Shown here: positions 47,201-55,545 of the stretch, piece after piece
Numbering within the stretch: the stretch's first letter is position 1
How the letters are laid out: each line of letters opens with the position of its first letter
Assembly: GCA_947184155.2 (NCBI GenBank)
Contig: CAMXCT020001036.1
Span: forward strand, 65,001 to 129,000
DNA: 64,000 bases
Direction of reading: 5' to 3'
Origin: Cladocopium goreaui
Lineage: Eukaryota; Sar; Dinophyceae; Suessiales; Symbiodiniaceae
Translations under genes and position numbers: made by a program
The notes under the pieces: generated by a model
Seen by the model: only the letters and a program-made list of their open reading frames with translations
Told to the model about the DNA's origin: nothing
The model's database searches: none

Positions 47201-50200
47201 GGCGGCCACGGCAGATGTGGCTCCGTCAACAAAGACTTCGATGAGCTCATAGGGTCCAATTGGGGCTTCCAGGGCCTCAAAGATGGCATTCCATGTGGAT
47301 GGCGTGCATGCAATCTGTGCAGGAACTGGTGAGAGCTGAAGGTCAAGGCTGTCGGTGATTTGCTGAAGCCAGTTGCTGGATGCATTCCATGCAAGGGCTG
47401 ACAGGTCGTCCTGCCACGGCTGGGCAGGGTCTGCACGTGTAACTGGCAATACCGCATCAAGGGACAGGACGACAGGGTGGCCTGGACATGGGACCGACAC
47501 AGGTTGTGTCTGCATAATGGTGTCCTGCTTTGTACACTTCAGCAATGGGTCGTTCACTTCCGGTGGGAGGGCGTCAGGGGAACGGAACAAGGAACCCGGG
47601 GCGTAGGCTTCTGAGTTCCATGCATGTGGTCCTTCTGGCAACGGCATATGATGCCTGTGCAGTGCTAACACCACTGAGTGGCCATCAATGAGCGGTAGCT
47701 GCTCAGTGGGGCTTAGTTCATCATTGCCTACCCATACTGCACTTTCATTTTGTGGTTGCTGGCAAACAGTATCATGATAGGCCAGGGCAAGTACAGTGGG
47801 AAATGCAACCGGAGTTGGGGCCATGGTGGCATGCCGATTGGATTGTCCCTGTGCAGCGTCAGAGTCAAAACTGGTAATGAGCACCGACCGGAAAGTGGCA
47901 ATAGGCTGCTGTACAACTACAATGTGTGCCGCCAGATGCGTTGGCATATCTGGAGGTGCCGGTTGGACCAGGTGCACATGCATGGCGTGTTGCGGCGACA
48001 CCACGTCTATCCAGACACTGCGTATGCGCTGGACCCAGTCATTGGGGTCGTGGTTGAGCAGCACCAATCTCGGCTGAAAGCACTGTGGGAAACGGATGTG
48101 ATCGTTGTACCAGGTAACCACAGGCACTAGTGCAGGCATGGTCGGGGGTTGCAAGATAGCTAATGGCTGCCAGAGTGCTTGCAGCGCAGTGAAAAAGGCC
48201 AGGGCACTGCAAGGGTCAATGAACGTCTGTGGCTCGTTTGGCATGACGGCCACTGACATAGCTCTGGGGGCCATTTCGGATCCTCTGTTTTCGTCTCCCG
48301 TGGTCATGCATGCAAATGCTGCGGAATGAATGCGAGATTGAATGTTCCTGATGGAGGCTCTGATGGACTGAAATTGGGTTTGTATAAGAGCATGGCTATC
48401 ATCAGCAAGGCTTTCTCTGCGCACTGCCCTGACATCAAACCAGAATCCATGCCTGACTGGAAAGGTTCCCTCTCTGGCAAGGGTGACCTGACCATGGGTG
48501 ACCTCTACATCAAGTTCACGGGCTTGAGGATTGGAGGGATGCGTAACTCCTGAGATGAAACCCAATTGTTCATGGTCAGTGTTGACATCCAACATGACAG
48601 CAAAAAACTGCAAGCTCCAAACATCAACATGGGGGTATGAAACGGTCAATATGGCCGATCTCCATAATGGGTTGGGTCGTTGAAGCAGAATGACATGCAG
48701 TTCTGGTTCCAGGGATGCCCCTGGCGGGTTCGGCAAAACAACATGAAGGTGCACTGGTTGGTCAGGCTCAAGAAGCTCACGCCACTTGTCAATGATGGTA
48801 TGATGCCACGTGTGCGGTTTGGCGTCCAAAAGTACTGTTCTGGATTCCTCTGTTCGGATGCGACGGTCGGAATGGAGGTACCAAGATCGGACCTGAATGG
48901 GGACCCGGGCAGAGGTGCCGCATTGATGGCCAAGCTCACGAGCTTGCCATTCTAGCGTCTGACGGAACTCAGCAAGTGCAGCAGGGGTAATGCGGTGGTT
49001 AAAACCAATGCCTGGGTACTCCACTCCACTAGATGCAGGGTCAGGTGCCTGGTGTGAGGGTGGGGAGACCTGCATCAATGCAGCGTCATCGGAGTCAACA
49101 TCATGTTCGTGGGTGGGATTGGGTGCTTGTGCCTCCAATCTATTGGCCCTGGAGACTGCTTCGGGTTCCTGCGGGGGGGGTGCAACTGACAGTACTGCAC
49201 TGATCCCGGAGAAAATTTCCTCAGGGTTGTGCATTGAAAACCTAAGGAGGCCTGAGTGCATGTTGCATTGTCGATAATCGCACTGGAGTTGAAATCCATG
49301 ACGGTCGATCATGTCCTGGGTGCAAATGCGGTCAGGTGCAGACTCAGCACGTTGGAACAGCCCGACCCTGGATCCCCCAAGAAAAATAGTGGTGAAGTGA
49401 ATCGCTACTTTTTGGGGGTGTAATCCTTGTTCCAAGATAATGTGAACCGCTGTGCGTGGATGCGTGTGGTATGGTGGATTCGGCAAGACATTGAGCACCC
49501 TCATGGGCTGGTGTCTCTGTACTCGATCCAGCCAGACATTACACAGGTCGGCGTACCATAAATCTTGGATGTTGTCGAGTTCAACAATTCGGGGTTCCAC
49601 ACACTCCGGATAGGCATCATGATGGACGTACCAGACCTCTACTTGCATAACTGGCCCTGTGTTTGGATGGGCCACAGTGGCCAGTTCATCAAACAAGTTG
49701 GAGAGGTGGATTCTCCATGCTGGTCGTGCGGCCCTCCTGGGAGCTGGCAATGCCTGAGGTTGAGGTCGATTGGACACAAAAGTAGGAGGCTCAGCTTCCT
49801 GTTCGTGTGAGCACTTGCACTGGGCGGCATTCAGTGCCTGTGTGGCAACTGGGTCATGGTGGGGCACAGTTGCGTGCATTGGCTGAGGCTTTTCTTGACA
49901 TCCTACATCATGCATGCACGTAGGAATCGGGTTGCTATGTACAGAAGGAGGCTCTGGCACATCAGCAACAATTGTTGAAGTATTAGTTGACACTGCAGGT
50001 GCGGGACCAAAGAAATCACGGATGCTTGACTGGCCTGAGGTCTTGGGAGGCTTTGGCTCTGCCTTCGGTTTTTTGGGCTTTCTGACAAAGAAAGCATCGA
50101 TGGAGGTCTGCACACGCAAGGGGCTCTTGGTCATGGAAGAGGCTTGCGCTGGGTCCGTTCCATTGGATGTCTGAGGGCAAGTTGGGCGTAACCCGCAAGA

Positions 50201-50803
50201 ATCCTTGTCACCGTCACTTGCGTGGAAGGGCTGGTCAACTCGGCAATCAGTAGCGGATACCTGCTCCGGTGTCACAATGGGGTCAACTCTCAGGGAAGCA
50301 TCTGGATGGCACGGCTTAGTCTGCACTACCATATGATGAGATGGCAAAGTGTGACTGGGGGTGTCATGCGCTTCCGCACGACAGCAGTCGACATCTTGGG
50401 GCAATGGGATATCCTTGACACACCATCTTAGGTGTTGCTTGGCGACCGACGTGATGGCCCTCTTGGAAGCAAACAATTGTGTGAGAAATGTAGTATCTTC
50501 AGCAAGGTCCATCGGTTCCAGAAGGAAATCCATCATGGCATCAGTGGTCCCGTCATGGTGCAGGGTGTTGGCAGCTACCTGTGTGTCCACCTCATGGCCG
50601 TAAGGGGGCGGAACGTCAACTGTGGCATATGACCCATGGGTGACTGGTCTTGGATCTGTTTGAGTGATCGGCCACAGAAGCCCATCAAGGCTGACTCCAC
50701 AACCCTCTTGGAGATACTCACAGTAGTGGAACACCGCCGCCTTAAAAAGGATTTGCCTACGACTGACATGATGTGTGACCCTGTGGACCCCCCTTACCAC
50801 CGT
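44201..50803 (-). CDS. LINE ORF2 segment 2: PIP boxes, three WY/H repeats, RNase H, AP endonuclease, RT fingers/palm
   Basis: An open stretch of ~2,200 codons; residue numbers count from 50800, where there is no ATG because this is an internal segment after a frameshift. QTSIDAFF (231-238) and QSSIRDFF (257-264) match the PCNA-binding box Q-x-x-[ILM]-x-x-[FY]-[FY]. WY/H repeats lie near 385-475, 635-722 and 892-977. The RNase H core shows D1192 (FVDGA), E1245 (AAELSAL), D1270 (HPDLSLS), H1313 (RGHTK) and D1323 (NDLADSLA). The AP-type endonuclease follows: N1412 (TINVLA), E1452 (GLQETR), D1578/N1580 (LIDANA), RLDYIL at 1641 and H1673 (EDHIP). RT then begins near 1908 (GKAPGPNGI), with motif A D2054 (FFDLKSAF) and motif B RGTRPGDPLGD. 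The frame breaks at a C7 run (44228-44234) just before the catalytic FVDD. Confidence 0.9.
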   Translation of the reverse strand, partial: TVVRGVHRVTHHVSRRQILFKAAVFHYCEYLQEGCGVSLDGLLWPITQTDPRPVTHGSYATVDVPPPYGHEVDTQVAANTLHHDGTTDAMMDFLLEPMDLAEDTTFLTQLFASKRAITSVAKQHLRWCVKDIPLPQDVDCCRAEAHDTPSHTLPSHHMVVQTKPCHPDASLRVDPIVTPEQVSATDCRVDQPFHASDGDKDSCGLRPTCPQTSNGTDPAQASSMTKSPLRVQTSIDAFFVRKPKKPKAEPKPPKTSGQSSIRDFFGPAPAVSTNTSTIVADVPEPPSVHSNPIPTCMHDVGCQEKPQPMHATVPHHDPVATQALNAAQCKCSHEQEAEPPTFVSNRPQPQALPAPRRAARPAWRIHLSNLFDELATVAHPNTGPVMQVEVWYVHHDAYPECVEPRIVELDNIQDLWYADLCNVWLDRVQRHQPMRVLNVLPNPPYHTHPRTAVHIILEQGLHPQKVAIHFTTIFLGGSRVGLFQRAESAPDRICTQDMIDRHGFQLQCDYRQCNMHSGLLRFSMHNPEEIFSGISAVLSVAPPPQEPEAVSRANRLEAQAPNPTHEHDVDSDDAALMQVSPPSHQAPDPASSGVEYPGIGFNHRITPAALAEFRQTLEWQARELGHQCGTSARVPIQVRSWYLHSDRRIRTEESRTVLLDAKPHTWHHTIIDKWRELLEPDQPVHLHVVLPNPPGASLEPELHVILLQRPNPLWRSAILTVSYPHVDVWSLQFFAVMLDVNTDHEQLGFISGVTHPSNPQARELDVEVTHGQVTLAREGTFPVRHGFWFDVRAVRRESLADDSHALIQTQFQSIRASIRNIQSRIHSAAFACMTTGDENRGSEMAPRAMSVAVMPNEPQTFIDPCSALAFFTALQALWQPLAILQPPTMPALVPVVTWYNDHIRFPQCFQPRLVLLNHDPNDWVQRIRSVWIDVVSPQHAMHVHLVQPAPPDMPTHLAAHIVVVQQPIATFRSVLITSFDSDAAQGQSNRHATMAPTPVAFPTVLALAYHDTVCQQPQNESAVWVGNDELSPTEQLPLIDGHSVVLALHRHHMPLPEGPHAWNSEAYAPGSLFRSPDALPPEVNDPLLKCTKQDTIMQTQPVSVPCPGHPVVLSLDAVLPVTRADPAQPWQDDLSALAWNASSNWLQQITDSLDLQLSPVPAQIACTPSTWNAIFEALEAPIGPYELIEVFVDGATSAVAASWSLVLVAHHGTSQRLLGTLAGPVITGTAHQHWLGASTLDNIAAELSALAAALATVLQFQFNCPVLVHPDLSLSRLIAQELVNTVSNPRLAQLCRLLAAWSPPNVNFQEVRGHTKHAWNDLADSLAKHVLLALDQFPPIDFGALHQLAREQHDLEWAWVQSLPQSMRHCFPNAVQDTVWQFAPSQRQVELPMPSRAQERIPVDFRCRIATINVLALDRTDSQTEIGRRTGARTTRLDHQLHTAGIHIAGLQETRTAQGQYRAEHYLILSSGGAGQNAERSGCELWLHRTLPLLTTTAQGKVTLADCTCVVAHADPRRLFVRIEHDALCLTAVVLHAPCLGKATGDATAPIDVIKQWWTQTTAIWQQAVATDMTCVLIDANATLASTTTDFFQQHDADATTPQSLIFEDFLCEQAMFVPSTFKAIHRGPSYTWTHSSGKRMRLDYILLSRALFEMVSQSETWTSYDGTFAHEDHIPAVLTLNGWIHTHQAAPPHSWDEFALMDPTRCRQFQDALATLPIPPWEVATDAHSTLYEAQYKQLARQFFSKKRGARRRPTLSAPTLDAIAFKRHVLDCGRAWAIMTDPDFKEQLKLIERTVRRLVSADLQVFFDQLLVHLQEAGQLADHKQMFRILARLGSRKQKARMQSKPLPMLRTPQGEMVTSYAQQQLLWLHQFAHIEAGIRVSWETLRTSDASMPMLPRDIQEVETFPSDWNLQAAVARMKRGKAPGPNGITPCLLKAGGSIFSKQFTALTTKVVAHGKEPSSWKGGKLVPLYKGRDSTADPAAYRAIYISDHTSKLYHRMLRSQLEGPWTEGMDLLQVGGRKTMGTDIAHHMVEAHQFWCRGRKLPSAVVFFDLKSAFYSVLRQALLADPLDPQPVADALRSWGVPTHLIDMWLQQAQTDHAILNASPHTEKLIQDCMNNTFFTVDGVPGVCHTTRGTRPGDPLGDQLFNLIMRLVLHDMHAQVQHNSGATWLGAPTHCCSFAEAEEIPPMLTLMCHS

Positions 50804-52989
50804 GGGTTGGTTGGTTGTACCGAGGCAGTCGGGTGGTGGTGGTAGATCACATCTATCATAATCAACCGATCGGTCGAATGTAGGGGGATATCACCAACCC
50901 TTTGGACTATTGCTGGTATGGCCAATTCTGGAAAAGCATCCGGAGCAATGGGCATGATGTGCAGGGCTTCAATGCAGTTGAACGGAACTCTCAGTGCGTC
51001 TGCAATGGTGTGAGACGGCTGGGCGAGCTGTGCGTTAACCAACTGCACCACTGTGTCCATGCCATCCATTTGATAGATGTGCAAGGGTGTGGTGAACTGA
51101 GATGCCGGTGGAGTAGTCTGTGACTGTACATCATCAGTGGCCGCATTGGAAGCATGCTGTGTGGTCCTGCTGGGATGGGTGTCTGTTGATGATCCCGCCT
51201 GTGAGTTGGATTGCCGCGCTAATTGTGCTGGAGCCGAATGAATGTGCAGTTGGAACCCATCACCATGAGACATGACATGTTGGGGTCGCAAAGTGTAGGG
51301 TATCACTTGCCACCCAAACGTCACAGTGCATTCCTGGTAGCTACACAAGGTAGCTGCATCGGCTGCCTGGGCGATGTCGAAGCCACTGACATCCGTTTCA
51401 AAGGAGGCTGCAACTGAAAACATGTCAAATGAGGCTGAACTGGACGGGAAGACAGTGATCAAACCTGCGTACCTGTCAAGCTGAATTGATTGTGTGACAA
51501 CCACATCCATCATGATAAAGCTGTGCCTGGGTGGTCGAGGAGGGTCTGGGTGAATAATTGTAACATCAAACCAATCATCGGGGTTGATTTGATCCACCCA
51601 AATGGAGCTAATTTGCGCTTCCCAACCTCGTGGCGGCCCAACTAGCTGGAGGTTCCTAGGGGCAGTCCATCTCCTAATGGCGGCATGATCAATATACCAT
51701 GTTCGGAGTGGAACTTCGAAATCTCCATCATGAATGTCAAAACCCATCCGTGTAAAACGGTTGGACAAGTCAGCAACAAACGCAGGTGGAAGTGGCGGTT
51801 GATGACCCTGCTGGTGGGGTCCCGGGTCTGCTGGTAGCTGATCAGCCGGCAATTGAGCAACCAGGTCGGTGATAGGACTCTCATGTTCCAAACGGCACTG
51901 TCGGATGAGCTTGGCTGGTCCTAACTCACGGTGGTGGCCGGATCGGATGCCTGACTGTACAGGACGAAAGTCGGTTGCTATTGCAATGGGCTCTGGGCAA
52001 AAAGTTGGACGGTTGCCAGCTTGCAGTGTGCGTTGAAAATGCTGCGGCTGTCCGTACTTGGTGTCAGTGGCTTTCTCATGGGCCACTTCATGTGGGGACG
52101 CATGCAAAAGCAAAAGGTCTTGACTCTGAGACTGGGAATCCTGAGTCACAGGGTTGGCAGTTTTGGTGCAAAGACCTAAGATTTGATACACTTCGACTCG
52201 TGAGGGACAGTGGCTGTGCCTTGGTGGTGGGACCGGCAAACTCAAATCAACCTCTACGAGTGATGGTGGACAGAAACTACCTGGATCAAACAAATCAACA
52301 GAACTGGCATCAACCTGGTCTTCGCAGGGGCCGGTAACAGGACTTGGATCGACAGGTGGCGACTGGGTGAGGCTTTGTACAAAGCACGGATCAACCTTAG
52401 TGCAAGGACATCGGGCCTTGCGCAGTGCTCTAATGCTACTGACTTCACCGGGATCAACGGGCTTTGCAAGGCTTTCACCAGAAACTTCATGTGAAACGAC
52501 TGACCATGGTTTATTCGACATGGTGAGTGATTGGTGGGGCACAGTGATGGCAAAAAAGGTCTGATCTTCGTCAAGGCCTATGAACAATTGAACATTTTCA
52601 TCAAAAGTGACCCTGTCTGCTTTGGGTTTGAGGTTTGAGCGCCTTGGGACAAACCTAGTCACGCTCATGTCGGGAGGATCCAGTGGTGGATATGAATCGT
52701 TGACTTCAACTGCTAAATGAAAAGCAATGTCTTGGGCTGTCCATTCATCAACAAAGTCAATTTCGGTCAAAACTGTGTGTTGCCATTTGATGGTTTTCCA
52801 AAAATTGTCCTTCAAATCCAAGGTGTTGGTTGGAATTGGAAAAGTACACCTTTGAGATTGGGACATGTCAACAAACGCATCATAGGCAACAGAATGCTCG
52901 AGCAGATCACTGCCTGGGGATGTCCACAAGGTTTTGCTCTCAAGATCAAAATCGCTGTCAGGATGGCTTCGAAACTGAACAGAAAACAT
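50794..52989 (-). CDS. LINE ORF2 segment 1: N-terminal region with first copy of the WY/H repeat
   Basis: This is the first ATG downstream of the ORF1 stop in the open frame (52989, MFSVQFRSHPD). The reading frame continues to a premature TAA at 50794. About 360 residues of acidic, Pro/Asp-rich sequence precede the first copy of a repeat, seen here as LRTWYIDH...WEAQISSIWVDQ...HPDPPRP near 51710-51460. The C-terminal DRLIMIDVIYHHHP runs into VVRGVHRVTHHV of the next segment if one C is restored in the CCC run near 50804-50806. No known enzymatic domain is visible. The frame is also open back through ORF1's second half, so a frameshift or readthrough fusion with ORF1 cannot be excluded. Confidence 0.65.
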   Translation of the reverse strand: MFSVQFRSHPDSDFDLESKTLWTSPGSDLLEHSVAYDAFVDMSQSQRCTFPIPTNTLDLKDNFWKTIKWQHTVLTEIDFVDEWTAQDIAFHLAVEVNDSYPPLDPPDMSVTRFVPRRSNLKPKADRVTFDENVQLFIGLDEDQTFFAITVPHQSLTMSNKPWSVVSHEVSGESLAKPVDPGEVSSIRALRKARCPCTKVDPCFVQSLTQSPPVDPSPVTGPCEDQVDASSVDLFDPGSFCPPSLVEVDLSLPVPPPRHSHCPSRVEVYQILGLCTKTANPVTQDSQSQSQDLLLLHASPHEVAHEKATDTKYGQPQHFQRTLQAGNRPTFCPEPIAIATDFRPVQSGIRSGHHRELGPAKLIRQCRLEHESPITDLVAQLPADQLPADPGPHQQGHQPPLPPAFVADLSNRFTRMGFDIHDGDFEVPLRTWYIDHAAIRRWTAPRNLQLVGPPRGWEAQISSIWVDQINPDDWFDVTIIHPDPPRPPRHSFIMMDVVVTQSIQLDRYAGLITVFPSSSASFDMFSVAASFETDVSGFDIAQAADAATLCSYQECTVTFGWQVIPYTLRPQHVMSHGDGFQLHIHSAPAQLARQSNSQAGSSTDTHPSRTTQHASNAATDDVQSQTTPPASQFTTPLHIYQMDGMDTVVQLVNAQLAQPSHTIADALRVPFNCIEALHIMPIAPDAFPELAIPAIVQRVGDIPLHSTDRLIMIDVIYHHHPTASVQPTNPRW

Positions 52990-53120
52990 TGAGGGCAGGC
53001 TGTGAAAACCCTGGTCAAAAGTGAAGGCAAAATTGGCAATGTCTACATGGCCTCGATGGCCTGGTCGGTGTCCCCAGTACGGCTTATGGGGCCTATGAGC
53101 AATACATGCTTTGGGTGTAT

Positions 53121-54487
53121 TTACTCGCCCTCGCCAAAACCTGTGTTGGGTGGCATCTCTTTTTCTTTTTCCTTGCTGTTGGGAGATCCCATTCTGGGCC
53201 TCTTGCGGTCCTGCTGGTCCACTTCTTGTTGCACCGCTTGGACTGCTTGGGTGTGTAAGGCCCGCAGATTGTTGGCCAGGTCTTGGAAGCTCGCCGCAAT
53301 CTTCTCTCCAGCAGCTGACTCGTGTGCCTTTGCAGGGATGTCCTCGGTGTCGCTGGTCATGGCAGCGTCCTCTTTGGGGACCACTCCGGCAGCTGACTGG
53401 GAGCTGCTGAGGTTCTCCTTTGCAATGGCCAGATTTTCCTGAGCAGCCTGAAGGCGGTCCATGAGCTGTTTCTCCTGGGACATGAACTGCGTATAGGCAG
53501 TCCATTGTTGAACCGACTGTGACAGGAAGTTCTTCCAAGCCACATGCATGTTCAGCCTGGCGGCCTGTGCGTCTGCGATCTCCCGTTTTGCTCTGCCGTG
53601 TTGTGACACTGCCGCATGGAGCTGTTTGGTTTCCCTGCTGACCAGCACGTATGGAGACATCTTTCATTAAGGCCTGAACATCGTCTGGCAGATTGTCTTG
53701 GTGCTTCCTGAGGGCGGCAACCAATGAACGCATCTGCTTGTCCTTGTCTTTGTCCTCTTTGGTCTCCGACATTTGGACTGAGGCAGGGCCTAATGACATG
53801 CTGGGAGCGGCTGTCGAGGCTGTCATCCATGGAGGTTCCAAGGATGGCATAGCAGGCAGCGATTGTGGACCATACTGCACTTGGTCGTCTGCGTGCTTCT
53901 GCTTGCCTTTTCCTTTGGGCTGTGATCCCTGAGGGCCTTTCTTGGTTCTCTGCCTTGGGGACTGCCGGCGTCTGGGCGATTTGACCCATTGGGCCTGCTC
54001 CCAATGAGGTTGTTCTGCCCATTGTTCTTGACTCCATTGCACTCTCCTCGGAGTTGTGGATCGAACTGGAGGGACAAAGTTGTGATCCATTGTCGTCTTC
54101 CATGATTGTCCACACTTTGCACAGTGCTCGTGCTTCCCACTGCAAATACGCTTGCAGTGGAAGCATTTCCATGGCGGTGTTGCCTCTGTGTTCATCTCCT
54201 CCGTGATCTTTGCAAGGAATGCTGAATCCTTGGAATGATGTCGCTGTAGCTGATGGCGGATTTGTTTCAAGCGCTGACCTGACAAAATCAGTAGACCCCG
54301 CTTGTGGAGGTACCAAGCTAGTCTGGCTCGGGCTCGTGCACGTCTGTCGGCTCGCCTTTTGGTCTGCGAAGCCGTGATGGTCTGGATCAAGCCGAAGGTC
54401 AAAAATGCCAGTGCAAAACCTGTTGTAGTCCGATATCAGTGTGAAAATGACAATGCACAGAGATAGAACAAGCAAAACTGAGCACAT
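53121..54487 (-). CDS. LINE ORF1 (Gag-like): hydrophobic N-terminus, RanBP2-type zinc finger, coiled-coil-like tail; two one-base frameshifts
   Basis: The first ATG is at 54487 and opens with MCSVLLVLSLCIVIFTLI, a membrane-like helix. A T4 run (54415-54418) appears one base too long; skipping it leads to a second hydrophobic stretch (FLTFGLIQTI), then an Arg-rich segment (KRRADRRARARAR). A finger WKCFHC...CAKC follows, with the exact C-X2-C-X10-C-X2-C spacing of RanBP2/NZF fingers. A Q/P/K-rich linker precedes LPDDVQALMKD, and a G3 run (53633-53635) appears one base too long. The last ~175 residues (ETKQLHAAVSQHGRAKREI...) are heptad-rich with a basic patch (DRKRPRM) and end GFGEGE-stop at 53121. 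Removing the two extra bases gives exactly 455 codons. The likely role is RNA binding and particle formation (inferred). In the second half, the ORF1 frame stays open in the wrong phase, which could mislead gene callers. Confidence 0.75.
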
Positions 54488-55052
54488 CCACTGCGCAAAT
54501 ATTCCAAGGGTTGTACACAAAATTGATTTCAAGTGATAGGTTCACTTGCAGAAACCTGGCAGTCAACTCGATGAAGAGGTATTTGCAGATAAAAAATCAA
54601 TGCCAATACACAGGTTCAAGGAGGACAAGCCTTCGGTGTAATAAAGCCCACCGCAGAAGCTGTAAAATCCGGTGTGAAAGCCCACCGCAGAAGCTGTAGG
54701 AAAAATTCGGTGTTAGGCCACCGCAGAACCAGAATGCACAATGTACGAGTGGCAATGACCCAGGGTTACGGAGCTGGGACTCCTTTGTACCAAGCACAGA
54801 AAAAGATGCACCGACAAAGTCGAGGTCCACCAATCAGATGTCAAGGCAAAATCAATGCACACCCAACCCAAAGTGCAGCCCTAACAAGGTCGAAAATGAC
54901 CCGTGGGAGTCGGCTATCTCCCACTAAGGCAATGGCACAAACGCGTGAACACTCTTCGGCGTCGTGGGGCGTTTTGAGCACAAAACCTTTTGGGGTACAA
55001 GATCCACAGGATTCCCCGTAGAGACTCTTTCAATCTTCGATTTTGGGGGTCC
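54488..55052 (-). other. LINE internal 5' region between the small ORF and ORF1
   Basis: About 565 bp without a convincing ORF. It holds three tandem ~35-bp units at 54644-54735 and is otherwise unremarkable. It may serve as the leader of ORF1. Confidence 0.5.
54644..54735 (-). repeat. Three tandem ~35-bp units in the LINE 5' region
   Basis: Two full units and one partial unit share the core cccaccgcagaagctgta (plus strand) followed by an A-rich spacer and cggtgt. Tandem 5' units are common in non-LTR leaders and can carry promoter activity; that role is inferred only. Confidence 0.8.
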
Positions 55053-55535
55053 TCAAGTGATCTGAAAACAGCGTTCAGACGCCAGGTCAACTAAGACGCT
55101 TCTAGCCCATTTCTCTCTCTGCTCGAACCGATCTGTCACTGGGAGCCTGTTCAGGAGGCGGCGTGGTAGGTGGGATGAGTACGCCCCTGCTAGATCAGCC
55201 ACACGGTCTGAGCAGCGCGTGTCAGACTTGAGTGCGCATAATTGAAGATCGATGTTCATGAAGAGTTCCTCAAACGGGAAGGCCGTCGATCGTTCCTTTC
55301 CTTTCTGGATCTCGGCCTCAATCTTGGACTTCAGCATGATAATGTCTCCCGCCAGTGTCTTGAGAGCAACCCTCTGGTCTCCACCTTTGTCTGCCCATTT
55401 CTTCTCCTCATCTCCATCCAGATATCGGTCCATGGCAGCAGTGATCTCAAAGACGATCGATTCCAAGGCATCATTACTGCTTCCTGAGAGACTATTGCAG
55501 GCCTTCAGCATTTTCCTCAAAGACTCATCTCCCAT
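55053..55535 (-). CDS. Unrecognised 160-aa ORF at the extreme 5' end of the LINE insert
   Basis: An ATG lies 11 bases inside the insert (55533-55535), followed by 160 codons beginning MGDESLRKML and ending SERCFQIT with a stop at 55053. The frame also runs upstream through the duplicated target (MGCHPSQEQD...), but that part is flanking MITE sequence, so the internal ATG is preferred. The protein is hydrophilic and mostly helical-looking, with a DGDEEKKWADKGGDQ stretch and no motif I recognise. It sits upstream of ORF1 with a ~565-bp spacer. It could be an extra LINE ORF, a host exon transduced from the source locus, or the remains of a host transcript. It has coding-like composition, but its function is unknown. 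Confidence 0.5.
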   Translation of the reverse strand: MGDESLRKMLKACNSLSGSSNDALESIVFEITAAMDRYLDGDEEKKWADKGGDQRVALKTLAGDIIMLKSKIEAEIQKGKERSTAFPFEELFMNIDLQLCALKSDTRCSDRVADLAGAYSSHLPRRLLNRLPVTDRFEQREKWARSVLVDLASERCFQIT

Positions 55536-55545
55536 GTCTTGTTCT

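Larger units (their letters stand above)
41676..55545 (-). mobile_element. 13.87-kb LINE-like non-LTR retrotransposon, near-complete
   Basis: A GC-richer insert lies inside a family B MITE and is flanked by a 15-bp perfect direct repeat (tgggaaggatgacat). Read on the minus strand it begins at 55545 and ends at 41676 in an A-rich tail (GGAAAGGAAAAAATGAA) directly before the downstream copy of the repeat, as expected for target-primed reverse transcription. It encodes a small unrecognised ORF, a Gag-like ORF1 and a giant ORF2 with RNase H, AP-type endonuclease, reverse transcriptase, two zinc fingers and a methyltransferase-like domain. No LTRs were seen. Coding is interrupted only by five one-base indels at or next to homopolymers, with no in-frame stop codons. 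Clade assignment is not possible by eye; the RNase H-endonuclease-RT order is unlike the I, R1, Jockey or L1 layouts I know. Confidence 0.93.

Noticed and set aside
53121-53660. An independent ORF starting MSPYVLVSRETK
   Set aside because: The N-terminal MSPYVLVSR is the out-of-frame reading of DVSIRAGQQ. The frame becomes meaningful only from ETKQLHAAV, so it is the tail of ORF1 after a one-base shift.
53552-54400. The rest of the 326-codon frame beginning at 54532
   Set aside because: After the hydrophobic N-terminus it is a shadow of the ORF1 finger/linker region in another phase.
41676-55545. LTR retrotransposon
   Set aside because: No terminal direct repeats beyond the 15-bp target duplication, no integrase or aspartic protease motif, and an A-rich 3' tail with AP-type endonuclease instead.
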